Shown: in pieces, positions 49,290-61,909 of the stretch
Layout: each line of letters starts with the position of its first letter
Numbering within the stretch: position 1 is the first letter of the stretch
NCBI RefSeq assembly: GCF_022539665.2
Contig: NC_081332.1
Coordinates: forward strand, 6,352,303-6,416,302
From: Daphnia carinata
Taxonomy: Eukaryota; Arthropoda; Branchiopoda; Diplostraca; Daphniidae
Direction: 5' to 3'
Length of the DNA stretch: 64,000 nucleotides
Program-made: the position numbers and the translations under genes
The notes under the pieces: generated by a model
Seen by the model: the letters and a program-made list of their open reading frames with translations, nothing else
The model's database searches: none
Told to the model about the DNA's origin: nothing

Positions 49290-50214
49290 GTAAGACGTCC
49301 CACCTGATTACGAGGGCTATGAGGTGGGCACTTGTATCCATAACTAGACTATTGACTTATGAACGGAAAAATGGGATTAGATTTAAAGAGAAGCCCGTGT
49401 CTTTAGCTCGTTACCTCCCAGTTTGGAAATCTTATGATTTGGACAATTGATTTTTAAAATAGGAAAAAATAAATGATTTGAAAGAAGGAACGAGTTTCTA
49501 GTGTTGCGTCGTAACGCAAGTTTAGGTTCACCGTTCCATTAAGTTCGTCTATTACTCCAAGAGAAGCCCGTTCTTTGGGAAACATTGACCAACGTTGAAT
49601 ATGGATTACGTAACTGCACTCACGAGCTATGAAAGGTTATCGATGACGAATGATTGAATTGCCTTGGCAACTCCTCCATGTAGAGGGAAGAGAATCGGAC
49701 GAAGTAGCGGGTATTTCTTAAGTTAAAATCAAAAGAAAAAAAAAAAATTTATTAAAATAATAAATTATAGATTCGAATCACGTAGAGAGTTCGACGGTAG
49801 CAAGAGGTTATCGTTCCGGCGAGCCTTCCATGTTTCAGAACGCTAAGGAATGAGACACGCAAAAACACTCTGGCCCAACTATTTTTTCTCCCTTTCATCT
49901 CAACACCACCAGCCCCTCGTTTTTATCCGACTGCCTTCTCCGTTTCGTCAGCCTTCGACACCGACCGAAACGAAAAGGGAAAAAGGCCGAGAAAAGTATT
50001 AATGACGTTTCGAATAGAAAAAGGAGCGATTCTTTAAACTCTCTCTATATATACTTTCATTTCTATACACTCTCGTTTTGAGTCACTCTTAGATGATCGA
50101 TATTTCCTCGTCCTTAGCGATGCCCAAAAATGGTCGATCCGAAACGGACAGAGATGGAAAGCACAACGAAAGAAAAAAGAACGAAAAGCGAATGACGAAT
50201 TGAATGGAAGACTC

Positions 50215-50246
<32 letters not shown>

Positions 50247-50432
50247 ATGCTGGGGTTAGTAGAAATGCAACCTAATCGAATCGGCACGTCGAGAAGTTGA
50301 GTGGCTTTTGCTGTTGTGCCTAAGTAGGACTCTCTTTTTTTTTCTTTTCTTTTTTTTTCTTTGCCTTTCCCCGTCCTCAACCGACAGGGTCCTTTGATCC
50401 AAGACGGCCGTCATTTTTGACCATGTTTTTTT

Positions 50433-50632
50433 TTAAGATATCGAACGGTGAGGCTTCTCTGTCTCTTCCACCGTTCGACATTGTGTCCACATCAAACGAA
50501 GAGCAAGCCGCCGAATGCTATCGTCGGACGTAGTTCGTATGATGAGGTTAGTTTCTAAACAATCAAAGATCCGCTTTTGAGGGACTAATTCGAGCATAGA
50601 GTCGACTGACGTCGGTCCGACAACAACACGAG
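50433..50632 (-). CDS. Candidate terminal exon, 65 residues
   Basis: Excellent acceptor on the minus strand (GTTTCCTGTTTTCCAG) followed by 65 codons and TAA. It reads RVVVGPTSVDSMLELVPQK, then IFDCLETNLIIRTTSDDS and RRLALRLMWTQCRTVEE. An 87-90 bp upstream intron starting at AAG|GTACAC (about 50726) would be in phase, but the exon before it has no clear acceptor. The plus strand also offers a poly-T acceptor and a 32-codon frame here, and a perfect 10-bp inverted repeat spans the stop-proximal part. Unknown family. Confidence 0.3.
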
Positions 50633-52472
50633 CTGGAAAACAGGAAACAATGAAGCAAGCATGTAGCCGTGTGCGATACAAAAGACAAGATGTCGGCCAC
50701 AAAAGAACACCAGGGTCAAGTGTGTACCTTGTTCCAACCACCACCTAGCCCCCCGTTCTTTTTTTGTTTTTTGTTATCGTACAAAAAAAAATAAGAAAAT
50801 GCAACCGGAAGAGCATGGGCCATTGTTACACTTCATAATCGAGGGTTGTTGAAAGAATCAGTTAAGCAACAAAGACCGACGAACCCCTTTATACTAATAG
50901 ATAAAAATAAATAAATAAATAAAGAAGAAAGGAAGCCCCTTATTTACTCTTAATGAGATTGCTATTTAACAATATAAAGTAGCCCAAAATTGAAACTAGG
51001 GAAAAGCAACATTTCAAAGGAGGGAAGGAAACAAAAAAAAAAGAGAGTAAAAGTTGAAGACAAAATAAATTTAAAAAAAAAAATGGATTTGTCGGATGTT
51101 GGGTCGATGTTGCATAATCCGGAGATCTACAAATTCCGGGTGAAATGTTTTGTGCGTTTGGCTGGCCGATGGGACAAGGGGGGATGGATTCGATATGGGG
51201 CATTATATATATCTCTATGTATAATTGAACCTTGATATTTATCGCCGTGTTTCCCGCGGGTGGCAGTGTGATTGCCACAAGGACCCCCTCTAACTCCGTG
51301 CCTAAGCACAGAACCCCCCCCCCCCCCAAAAAAAAAACCAAAAAAAAACCAAGGGCATGTGTGGCACAGCGGAGGTATCCAGTCAAAAGCAATACACAAC
51401 AGCGGTAGGTACGCAGTATATATACTGTATCTATATATTTTTTTTTCTCGTTCTTTTTTTTTTTTTTCCATTTTTATTTATCGCTGCATAATAAACGAGT
51501 ACCCTGCTGCACAATGGTGCGGACGGGGGTGTCTGCGTGTGAGCATGTGGTGTGTGTATATGTGCGTGTGTGTGTATGGCGCGGCGATCACGCTGCGAAA
51601 TCAGCCCACTCGCGGCGACCCGTTGCACCTGTGGATTTCCCATCGGGCTGATTCAATTTCCTCTCGAGTTTGTTGGTAGCTCTCCTTCTTTCTTTTCTTT
51701 TTTTTTTTTTTTTTTTTTTAATCCACCATATACGCCCACGAACCAAATGAACCTTCAGCTATTGCGTCACACACTCTTTTTTTTCGCACCTGAACAACCC
51801 AATTTGCCGATGTTTTTTTTTCTTTTGCGACACTCAAAAAAAAATGTTTACGATGCGCCGCATCGTTTCGTAAACATAAACGTGCTAAACCAATGATTGT
51901 GCGGGAAATAATAATAATAAAAAAAATAGAAGAGTGACACTTTGCGGTACCTATAGTTGACGTCCGTGCAAAAAAAAAAAAATATCGATACTGCGGTGCG
52001 TCTATAACGGTAAATAATGAGATGAAAGGGATGACGAAACGTCTCATCATTGACGACAATCACGTCAGCGTCGTGCAGCGACTACAAAATAAGAAGAAGT
52101 TAGGGTATAGTCGTGCGAAAGAGCACACGGCATCGCTGAGTACACGCACGAATTAAAGCAAGTTCTCAAGCCCAACAAACGGCTGTTGATTTTCAATTGA
52201 AAGTAGATTGAATTCTTCTTTTTTTTTTTTTACTTTTCAATAGTCACACTATTAATAACACTTGAAAAGAGAGTGACAACAAACAAACAGAAAAAAAAAA
52301 TAAAAAAAAATAAAATAAATAACATTCCTCGAAGCTCTTTTGCGTCCGCTTCTCGGCTTTCACGTCGGCACGACGCAGCATTCGACACCTTCATGGCGTT
52401 TCGGATTCCACGTCCCCCCCCCTCCCCACCATCCTAAATGACGCCAAACAATCGAACAACTCACAATGTTTA

Positions 52473-52676
52473 ATGGCTTTTTGTTGGACTGTTCGTAATC
52501 AAACATCGACACCCTCACACGACGGGGGCCTTTCGACGATAATGTCTCAACTGAATGGCGATGTTTTTTTTTTTTTTCTCAATGATTCGTCTGAAAATAG
52601 CGACGGGCCGCCGGTGGAAGGCCAGCCAACATCCATCGGGAAGCGCATTCAACACACAACAAGCGCCACCAATCAA
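52473..52676 (+). CDS. Candidate exon ending at GTAAGT
   Basis: 68 codons from ATG (MAFCWTVRNQTSTPSHDGG) to a consensus donor ATCAA|GTAAGT, phase 0. A second ATG (MSQLNGDV) lies inside. A T15 run encodes five Phe-type codons; beyond it the frame reads NDSSENSDGPPVEGQPTSIG and IQHTTSATNQ, a soluble, low-order composition. No downstream partner exon found. Confidence 0.28.
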
Positions 52677-53430
52677 GTAAGTCATTCGTCATCATCAAAG
52701 GTGTACCAAAAATGGCGGCGAGACACCTAGCCTTTATTTTTCGTCACTACCTACGAGAAATATGTATGACATGTCCTCGATAGTTCGTTTTTGTTGACAT
52801 TGGCTTCATCGAAATCACTTCCCACGACTAAGCCCCGCTGGCCGTGTGCGGGGCGCACGGTGTGCACAAAACTCCACAGGCATTCACGACGTATAAACAA
52901 ATCGAGCCTTTTTCTCAAAAAAAAAATAAAAACATTTGAGAGTTTCTTATACACATAGATATACGCAGTGCGCGAGTTTTGAACGAAAAGAAGTGCTTCA
53001 TCATCGCTTGTCGATTTGCAACGGATCAGTGACGACGACATTACAACAACAACAAAAAAAAAATAAAAACCGGCTGGCAAGAATTGGTGAAAAGCCAAGA
53101 ATCGAACGAGGCATTTTGGTGTGCGAATGCTGGCGGTGTTGGTACGTTTATACAAAAAAAAAAAAAAAAAAAAAAAAGGAACAGGTAAACCTAGTGGAAA
53201 TTGCAAATTCAATACAAGCGTTAGAGTCAGAAAAACAAGGAAAGGGTAGGCACGTATAGTTTGGCCAAATGTATTGGCTAACACGAAAAATATACTCTAA
53301 ACACATCAGGAACTTGTTGTGCTGCTCAGCTTGTTTTATTACATTACAACGAAAACATTTTCTTTCTTTTCTTTTTTTCCTAAATGCCATGAGTTCTTTT
53401 TGCTGTGAACGCTAGTGCTATCCCGTGTAC

Positions 53431-53431
<1 letters not shown>

Positions 53432-53472
<41 letters not shown>
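53432..53472. repeat. (AC)20 microsatellite
   Basis: Longest pure dinucleotide array in the window, followed by an interrupted ATACACAC. Confidence 0.95.
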
Positions 53473-53477
<5 letters not shown>

Positions 53478-56400
53478 ACAAAATAAGGATGGAAAAATAG
53501 ACAAAGTGTAATTCACTAAAAAGACGAAATAACTCGGCATTGTCTTTGATCGGGTCTCGTCGCCGGCAAAGAAAAGTTTAGGGTTAGACGGAGTTCTTAT
53601 TCACGTCAAGACGCAGAAAGCCAAAATGGGCGTAAAAATAAAAACTAACCGCATCTAAACTACAGATTCGAATCAATAGAACCGTTATTCAATTTGCAAA
53701 ACAGCTAGAGGCGAGTCGGTTAGCGTAGACTTGCTGAATACTGATGTAACTTTAGTTGGAAATGGAATGGCCCAATACTTTGCTCAGTACGCATTTCATT
53801 CCCAAACGACGTTACGCATCCGTTTGTCCAAATGTTGGATGATGACGCCATCTTCCTGTCGGGACACGTTCACACAAAAAAAAAATTAGGAAATGAAACA
53901 CGAATTTCAATAATAGAAAATTAAAGAAATAAAACAAAAGCAATTCGAGAATATCAATTCGTTTTTTTTTTTTTTTTCTGCTTCATTGCTCCTAAATTTG
54001 AGTAGAAGCCCACCCGCTGTGTTCCAAAACTGGCGGAGTTTAAGCTTCGAAACCAGTGATGACAACCCTTCTGCCATTTCACGACGGCGAAATAATTAAC
54101 TACACCACTACCGATAAGCCTGGACTATTTTTATTTTTTTTTAAATTCTAATTAAAAAAAAAACAAGCGCAAAAGAATAATAGAAAATACAAAAACCCAA
54201 CTAACTAAAACAGACGCGCTACGCCCAACCAACAACGAACGAAAACGATGTCTCGCTTGGTTTGCTTGCCAGATCGGACAGGACGGCGGAACGTGCTTCT
54301 ATCGTCGTTTGCATGTCGTCGTTCTAGTCATAATTACTGGACTTGGCCTTCGTGCCAAAAACAAAACAAAACAAAAAAAAGAAAATCAAAGACGAAAAGC
54401 GTATAGGGACCGGGTGCGCGTTGGCTCATGAACCCTTTGCGTGAATGGCGTGACGATTGGAATCGTTTTGGCTATTAATAAATACGACAAGAATTTGCCG
54501 CGCGCAACGGGCGGCCAGGACAAGAGTCTATTCTCTTCGGCTTTATAAATATAGCTCCGTCATTATGTCATTTTCGTGTTCTATACAGGGCGAGTGAGGG
54601 AACATGAGTATATTTTTAGTAGGCAGAGCGGGAATGAAAAAGAAAAAATAAAATCAATTCAAAAAAAAATAAATCCGAACAAAAATAAGAAAAATCACAA
54701 GGGCGGTTGGTTAGTAAGGAAGAAAGAGATGCAGATGCCGGATCGGATACGGGCGGGAAAGCCGGCGGTTGGGCGACGTGGGCCATTTCAAATCTCATCG
54801 ACCGTTTCGGTGAGCTAAGAGTTCCCGTTTTCGTGGTTGCGGAAAAGACAAACAGAGAAGAAAAAAAAAAAAAAAAACAGCACGCGGGCCGGAGATGAAG
54901 AGCAATGTGTGCCGTCGCTATAGGGACAAAAAGAAAGTCAATATTGAAGCCTAGGATATATATATATATATATATTCTGCGATGTAGATATTGAGGTAGG
55001 CAAACATGGAGAAGCTGAACCGAAATGAAACACTCATGAAAACGCTTGCAAACAAGAATGCTGCACAAAGGAGGAAAACAAAATATGGCCCGCTGCCTTC
55101 TTTTCCCCTATATATTTGGTATTATGCATGCCCGGTATGGGGTTCACGAGAAATTTAATTAAACGGAATGAAATAAATAAAATTTTTTTTATATAAAAAG
55201 GAAAGAGTTAAAAAAAAAATAAATAAATAAAACCCCGAAAAGTCAAGATGATTTCCAGGAGCTTTGAGGTTTTTGACACACATTTTCATAAAGAGTATTG
55301 GGCAGAAACTCATTAGAAACAGCGCATAACCAGCTGATGGAGGGCCCGCTCCGAAGAAGGAGAGAATGGGAACACGAATTGAAGGGCCTTAATCGTCATG
55401 CATTCAAACGGTCTTGTTTAGATGTATTTCTTCGTTAACAAATATACAGAAAGAAATTGGGACAAAAATCAAGCCTGTCATTCAATGCAACTACATTGAA
55501 ATCTATTCACCGGTTGCTGCCTTCTTTTAGTGAAACGGTAATAGCGCAATCAGTGGAACACAGGTAGTTTGTTTTCTTTTGCACTCTGTTTCGTTCCTGT
55601 TGCCCATACGTCTATAGCAGCTACCAAAAAAAAACAAAAAAAAAACACACCATCCTCTTTAATGATGGCCAACATCAAATAGGACAGCTGTTAGATGTTC
55701 ACATTTGCGATAAAATAGGATGAAATAAATAATCATAATAAAAAAAAGAAAACAATATTAAAGAGAGAAAATTACCAACCAGGTTGAACAGATATCGAAC
55801 AGATGATGTTCAATGGATATGGAGTGGGTCGGCTACCCGTCTGCTGTTCCGGGCGGACTCTTTTACGTGAATACAAACCTCAACTCTTCAACCCTTTTTT
55901 TTTTTTTTTTTTTTTTTTTTGTTCCAGTGATACACCCCCCTCTTTCTCATCCTACTCTTCTCCGCCCCATTCAAACAAAAAATATACTTCACCGCCAGTA
56001 TCACACACACACACACAGAAGGTTTAGCTATTGAAATCGTGCCAGATTGCCAGTAGCACCTGACAAATATCAGGAACAGAAAAGGAAGAGAATGAGAGTC
56101 GTCCCCCCTCTTTCTCATCCCATTATGATTGCGACCTCTTAGGCTCTTACCGACCTTGCAATTTGCCACGCTTCCATTTTATTCCGGCCATTATGTGTAG
56201 ATAAATATGAACGGGTAACACACTGAATAGGGAAAAAAAAAAAAAAAAAGACCCGACCAGTGCAATCAGCGGAGCTTCTTTTTCTTTCTTCCAAAATGAC
56301 TCGCTAAATAGGAAGCAATTCGGGTGATAGCAGAACTTGAAGAAGAGCCACAGAACCCAGGAAAAAAAAAAAAAAAAGAAAAAAAAAAGCCTCTAAAACC

Positions 56401-56834
56401 CCCCGTCATTAAGATGATGATACAGATGGAGGTGGGACACAACTATTTAACCACCTTTACACGCGGACACCCAAAGCGGGAGATTATAAACGATAATGAA
56501 CCGTGGCCACACATCGTGTATAGAAGAAGAAAAAAAAAGGGAGTTTGAAGGACTTTTAGGAAATTACATAACAGCTGTTAAGACCGTAAGATACTGACAC
56601 GAAAAGCAAAAAGAAATGAAAATACAGTGTATAATCATTGCCACCCTTGACAAAACGGAACGAGCAAAACAGCCGAAAAAGGTTTCGCTCGACATAATAA
56701 AAGCGTAGAACGAAACGACATTTTACTGTTCCCCAGTCGACTTCTGCTTCGTTACAGGTGAATAAATGGCCGCTCTTACAGGTAGCCCCTATTAACTCAC
56801 GCTGCGCTTAAGCGTCGGACCTTGATTGGTTCGA

Positions 56835-56840
<6 letters not shown>

Positions 56841-56870
<30 letters not shown>
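56841..56870. repeat. (GT)15 microsatellite
   Basis: Pure GT array. Confidence 0.95.
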
Positions 56871-56872
<2 letters not shown>

Positions 56873-57030
56873 CGGAACTGGGTCGGAATCAAGCGACCCC
56901 CACAATTTCAAACAGCCCAAGTCTGACGCCAGCTAGCGACGATATGTATAAGAAGACAACAACAATAAAAAAATACAGACGTGTTTCTGAAGAGCCCACA
57001 GGATAAGTCCGGGGAAAATTCATTTTTCGA

Positions 57031-57053
57031 CAACAACAACAACAACAACAACA
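57031..57053. repeat. (CAA)n microsatellite
   Basis: Seven CAA units followed by an A-tract. Confidence 0.9.
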
Positions 57054-57539
57054 AAAAAAAAATGATAGCCTCATTATCTAGCAGGCGGGCGGGCCAGCAG
57101 TCATTATAATCAAAAGAGCGCGCGAGAGAGAGAGAGAAGCTGTAAGTGCTGGAAACAACAGCAACACGAACTTTGAAGAGACAACGGCCACAAAAAGAAA
57201 AATATATATTTATATGTAGAATATGAAAAGGAAGCAAAGAAATGTTTGAAACTTAACCCCCCCCCCCCTTCAGAAAACAACACAAAAAACAAAAAAAAAG
57301 AGGCCATTATTGTTCATGAGCACAACAACAGCGCCGTCTAAACAACAGGTGCTGTGGCGCATCAGGCATCAGGCATCACAACAATTCCAAAGATGATGCG
57401 CCCGAAAAAAATGAAAAAAAAAAAAAAGATCTTACAAGGGGCTTGTGTTCCATTATTGGCGGCCAGGTCAGCCCGGCCACTATTCATTTCTTTTTTGTGT
57501 TTAATTTTTATTTTGCTTGTTGTAGCTGTTTGGTTAAAC

Positions 57540-57565
57540 TATATATATATATATATATATATATT
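57540..57565. repeat. (TA)13 microsatellite
   Basis: Pure TA array; a second lies at 54956-54975. Confidence 0.95.
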
Positions 57566-57932
57566 TTTGTAGGCTTTAATCACAATGGTTTTCTACCTTA
57601 ATGCCTTTGAAGGGCACCGACACGAAACAACAACAAAAAACACACACCTACGAACAAAATCGTAATAAAAGACAAAAAAAAAAAAAAAAAGAAAACTGAT
57701 GAAAAGGAAAAGAAAAACAATGATGGAAGGGCGAAAGACAAAGGAAACGCATAATAAATAAAGCGAGGCTGGATCGCGTATGCGAATCACACAGGTGCCT
57801 ATGCGAAACGCATTACCATAATAACAAACGATCGGCGAAACCGCCTATTGCGGCTGTTCAGCGAGAAGCGCAAAACTTTGCCGTGTTGAATGGCGAAACA
57901 GAGTAAAAAAAAAATCTGTTAAATACCTGTAA

Positions 57933-58369
57933 TTAGACTAACACGAAATGGCTCACAGCTATGAGCTTCCAATGGCATACACGAAAAAAACAAAAAAAAC
58001 AATCAGTTAGACTTGTGGGAAGAAAACCAAAAAGACCTTTGGGCTGATCTTTAAAAAAAAAAAAAAAACGATCTCCGGAAACATCAGGCTGTAACAGCCG
58101 GTCTATGCTGGGCTCTATTTTGCTCATATCATCTGTACACCCAGGGCTGTATACGACGTACAAAATATTCAATTCGCTTTGTTTTGTTTTTTTTTGTTTT
58201 TTTTTTGTTTTTCTCTCGCTATCTGTTCCATGCGAAACAATCGTGACAGCAACAGTTGCGTGTCCTGCTCATTAAAATATTCTTCTTCTTTTTTCAGGCC
58301 GTCTATCGCAGTTTTACGTATGTTAAAATAAACGAGGGCCACCAAAAAATTCGGGTTTGGGAATATCAA
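57933..58369 (-). CDS. Two abutting protein-like frames, unknown
   Basis: Upper frame 58369-58169 reads FLVALVYFNIRKTAIDGL, then KKEEEYFNEQDTQLLLSRLF and MEQIAREKQ, ending in a Lys/Asn run encoded by A-tracts. The lower frame 58172-57933 reads NILYVVYSPGCTDDMSKI, EPSIDRLLQPDVSGD, then a T16 tract and KDQPKGLFGFLPTSL. The switch of frame lies in an A/C-rich homopolymer, so either an intron or an indel may join them. No ATG begins the upper frame. The plus strand is open from 58416 on. Confidence 0.22.
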
Positions 58370-58419
58370 AAAGATTATTGTAAAAAAAAAAAAAAAATAA
58401 TGAATTCTCTCGATTGTGA

Positions 58420-60064
58420 CTCACATTGAAAATGATATAGACTATGCAGGTTTGGCTATTGTGCTCATTACTTATAAAATACCGCGGGACACATTAATTA
58501 TTGACCAGGAAGTCGAACGTAGAAGTAAGAACGCCACGCTCTATGCAAAGCCTTGTCGAAATATACTGCAGCTATTTTATTTTTTTTTTTTCTTTCTATT
58601 TCAATTGGGCGCACGAGAGGAAAATCAATTTACGCCAGATTGGCGTGGTACGACCAAGGGCTGTAATCAAAAGAAATTCATTCGGATAAAAAATTTAAAA
58701 AAAAAAAAGGGGAAGGGGGGGGGGGGTTGGGCTGAGATGGGCAATCGTCATCTTCCAAGACCAACAACAACAAAAAAGAAGAAAAGGGCCCGTGAAAATG
58801 AGTGAAACAACATGGAATCAAGATGATGGTAGCGGCGAGTCACGAAAAACGATTCCGAAATGGCGGTGTTGTTCTCGTTATTATCATGGTCGTGTTGGTA
58901 GTTGGCGAAGGCAGCAAAAAGAACGCAGGCAACCAATAAACCGCCGCCGCCATTCGAGAAAAAAAAAAACACAAAAAAAAACGAGAGACCCGGATGAAAA
59001 GGGATCCCGCGGCCATCCGTAGCACTTACCTCTACGCGTGTATTGTTCTTTTTTTTTTCTTTTCTTTTCTCCTTTGTTGTCCCTCCCATAACTCAACGGG
59101 CAAATAAGACGGGCGGCCACCTCGAAGAAAACAAAAAAAAAAAAAAAAAAGTGAATTGAATTGAACCCGCCGGTTCACCTGTTCGGCCCATGACAGCTGT
59201 GTGTTAATTGGGATCGTCGTTCCTCTCTTTCAACATTACCTTTCGTGTTCCCCCCCCCTCCACTCTCGCACTTCCACCGGTTCCATACAGCTCTCCGGTA
59301 ATTGAAAAAGAAAAAGAGATAATAATAATAAATAAATGAAAAAGGAAGAAACACAAGCCACTCAAAATAAAAATAAATAGCAAATAAAAAAAAAAAAAAA
59401 AAAAAAAGGAAACCTTCAGAAAAAAAAATTGGAGAACCACCACGTAGGTAATGAATTTCGCCCTCGTTAAAAGACAGGGGGCTTTAACGAATTGCGGTTT
59501 GCTCTATTTACGACGTGGGCTGCGGAGACGTAAGGCTCTCGAACTCACTCTGGCATCCACACCCGTTCGAGAGACCATGTGAGCTTCCGTTTTCCTCGCC
59601 TCTGTGGGAAAATTCATTAACCAAAAGTTCGAGACTCACACATTGCGGCTGAAGCTCAAAATTTTAGAAACAAAAGAAAAAAAGAAAAAGGAAATTCGAA
59701 CAACATTTCAAAACGAAATCAAAACACCTGGGAAAACTTCTGTTGCTTCCATGTACGCCTAGAGGATGGACGCCTTTTCTACGTCCCACGTTTGCCTAGT
59801 TATCAGAGTATTAACGTCATTGACTTTTGATTGTTGGCATCGTTCCTCCTCTACTTGCATTTGGAGCTTCGTTTCAGGGCTAAACAACAATATCTTAAAC
59901 GAGACACGATCCGTCATCATCAGCCCGCCATTTAAAAAAAAAATAAATAAATAAATAAAAAATAAAAATGAAAAAAAAAAAAAAAAAAAAAAAAAATCGT
60001 TGTAAACAACGTACACTCGGTTTTTGTTAACCAACTACCCCCCTGAAGAATTTCAATTTGAAAA
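58420..60064. other. Protein-like frames on both strands, unresolved
   Basis: Plus strand: acceptor CTATGCAG at 58449 and donor AGAA|GTAAGA at 58525 enclose LAIVLITYKIPRDTLIIDQE. Minus strand: 59089-59030 reads MGGTTKEKRKEKKKNNTRVE to a strong donor GAG|GTAAGT, and 58940-58750 is open with a signal-like LLVACVLFAAFAN. All frames in 58790-59030 are open, so I assign none. Confidence 0.4.
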
Positions 60065-60232
60065 ATGAACTTTGAGAATACGTTGTGCTCGTGCAGAAGA
60101 GAAATGGTGCCGTGCGTGTATGTGCCACCAGAACAGCACAGGTCGCAGGAAAAGACCGCAACCTGGGCAGAAATCTTCAGTTGTGATGGATGCTCGCTGT
60201 TCGGGATCAAAACGCAATTTTTTTTTTTTTTT
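60065..60232 (+). CDS. Possible first exon upstream of 60433
   Basis: AAAATGA start context and about 52 open codons with seven cysteines (MNFENTLCSCRREMVPC, later FSCDGCSLFG). A GTATGT donor lies inside at about 60118, where phase 2 would result. The opposite strand is also open here with similar protein-like character, so the strand is uncertain. Confidence 0.2.
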
Positions 60233-60432
60233 TTAGTTTGGCGTGAGAGAGGGAAGAGAAAGGGTATCTTTTTCTCAACCTATCCAATCTCGCTCTTTCT
60301 TTCTTTTTTTTTTTTCATTTTTGGCATTTGAATTGCGCAAGGGATTTTCTTTTGGTAACGCAGAAGACGTTGATGGACAGCGAAATTCCGCCTGTCTTGC
60401 CATTCATTCAGGGTCGTCTTTTTTCTTTTCAG

Positions 60433-60852
60433 ACATTAGCCACGGCTGCCAATGGCAAAAAGCGCAGAGAAATGGTGGGAACAAAAATTCAGAATGCAAC
60501 GTAAAAAACGCAAAATAGAAAGGACAATGACAATTTCTCTAGCAGTTCTACCTCCATTTTGTTTTTTTGTTTTTTTGTTTTAAGTTCTATTCCGCTTGAG
60601 GAGAACTTTGCGTTTCAGGAATGTCACAACAGCTACCACACGATTTGTAAAAAGGCTATTCCATCAATGCCAATATATCGAGCGTGTCATTTTCCTTACC
60701 CAAAACTGTTTATTATCCCCGTACAATTGAGAGGTGTTAGACTGTTACAGGCCCAAAGAAGACGCAAGTCAAGTGTAACACAATTGCTGTCCAATTTTTT
60801 GTTTTTCCTCTTGCGGTCTCGTTTGATTCGATTGGGAGCCCTGCCCGTATAA
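60433..60852 (+). CDS. Candidate two-exon 3' end of a gene
   Basis: Exon A 60433-60500 follows acceptor TTTTTTCTTTTCAG, and exon B 60585-60852 follows a poly-T acceptor ending TTTTAAG. The 84-bp intron starts GTAAAA. Phase 2 of exon A joins correctly into exon B and the frame runs 112 codons to TAA. Exon A reads TLATAANGKKRREMVGTK. Exon B contains QECHNSYHTICKK and YRACHFPYPK, then a basic segment QAQRRRKSS and a hydrophobic tail (LSNFLFFLLRSRLIRLGALPV is its last part, split here as LSNFLFFLL and RSRLIRLGALPV). The 5' exon is not located; 60065-60230 is one possibility. No domain recognised. Confidence 0.38.
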
Positions 60853-61522
60853 AAAAACAAAAAAACAGGCTATATACGAAACAAACATAAGAAACATAAA
60901 AAAAAACGTAAAGACACAGTACGTGCACACGAGAGTTTTTTTTTGTGTGTGTGTGTGTGTGATTGAGAAAGCGCTCTGTAACAACGTATGATAATAATAT
61001 TCAATCACTGAACGAAAAGGTGGCGGCTGTCCTTTGTCCAGACATGCACACATTATTTCCGAACATTTTATCTCGATATGGAGAGAGTGGATTTAATAGG
61101 AAAATCATGGGAATAAAGACAGACAAATCATTTCCGCCAAACAGGTTGACGAGATGCGATCAGAGTTCTCACCAGAACCAATCCAATTACCGGAGTTACG
61201 GAGCGCATATAAAAAAAAAAAAAAAAGGGAAGAACAAAAAAAAAAAAAAAAAAAAAACCAAGTAAAAACAAAAGAAAAACGAAACACGCTGATCCATTTC
61301 AAGTGAAAATACGACGAGTAAAATTTTATATATTTTTTTCCTTTACTTTGAACGCTTTAAAATGCTTTCAGCAAGTTTGCGTTTAACAGAGCATTGTGTG
61401 CAGACAGCCATCCACGGTGACCTGGAATGCTTATAGTTTTCCCGAGTTCTTTAACAAGAAAACTCGTTAAAAACAAAGCACTATCTTATCAGCTAAAAAA
61501 AAATCCTCCCCTCTACGGAAAC

Positions 61523-61785
61523 ATGGCGATAAAGCCAGAGCCCTTGTCTTCGGAGAGTTACACTCTCGCCCCGTGGAATCAACAGACGATACCGTTTGTT
61601 GGTTCGAAAAAAAAAAAAAGAAAAAAAGAGGGCCATCAAGGACAACTGAGACACTTCGTCACTTGAAGGCTACGATCAAGTTCGAAACCCCGGCCACAAA
61701 ATTGAATTTTCTTCGCGTTTTAGTTTCTACCCGAGTTGTAAATTCTTTTCCTCCGGGTGACATCATCCAATCAAACGTTCAGTAG
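61523..61785 (+). pseudogene. Small ORF interrupted at a poly-A run
   Basis: Start in an AACATGG context; the first frame reads MAIKPEPLSSESYTLAPWNQ and reaches an A-rich run at 61607-61627. After that run the protein-like reading moves to another frame (PSRTTETLRHLKATIKFE and onward to IIQSNVQ and TAG at 61785), while the original frame ends at 61666. No long frame opposes it on the other strand. This could be a sequencing or assembly indel in a homopolymer, a real frameshift in a decayed gene, or coincidence. The product is unknown. The type label is provisional. Confidence 0.3.
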
Positions 61786-61909
61786 ACAAATTCGAATTCG
61801 AAATTGAATTGACTTTGTTTTTTTTTGCATTTTGAAAATGAAGTTTAACGTCGGAACTGTTTAAATTCTAGTTCGTGTATTGTTTAGCGATGAAAAAAAA
61901 AAAATCAAA

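Larger units (their letters stand above)
52677..57932. other. Microsatellite-rich stretch, no supported gene
   Basis: (AC)20, (TA)n, (GT)15, (CAA)n and long A/T runs. Frames of 70-177 codons pass through homopolymers and lack splice or start support. Confidence 0.55.

Noticed and set aside
51255-51280. miR-34-like TGGCAGTGTG in a small inverted repeat
   Set aside because: Only the first ten bases match; the hairpin arms are six bases and too short for a microRNA precursor.
52340-52366. U2 snRNA-like GCTTCTCGGC
   Set aside because: Match ends after about ten bases; no Sm site or conserved branch-recognition segment follows.
52751-53284. 177-codon minus-strand frame
   Set aside because: Runs through poly-Phe and poly-Val tracts encoded by repeats; no splice sites, no domain, start context unremarkable.
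58790-59030. Secreted-protein-like minus frame with LLVACVLFAAFAN
   Set aside because: No AG acceptor precedes it in the poly-T stretch, so it cannot be joined to the 59089-59030 start exon; all three frames and the plus strand are also open.
59161-59190. tRNA-like B box (GGTTCAATTC on the minus strand)
   Set aside because: No pairing T-stem, A box or cloverleaf around it. Other GTTCNAN matches (18940, 44505) failed the same way.
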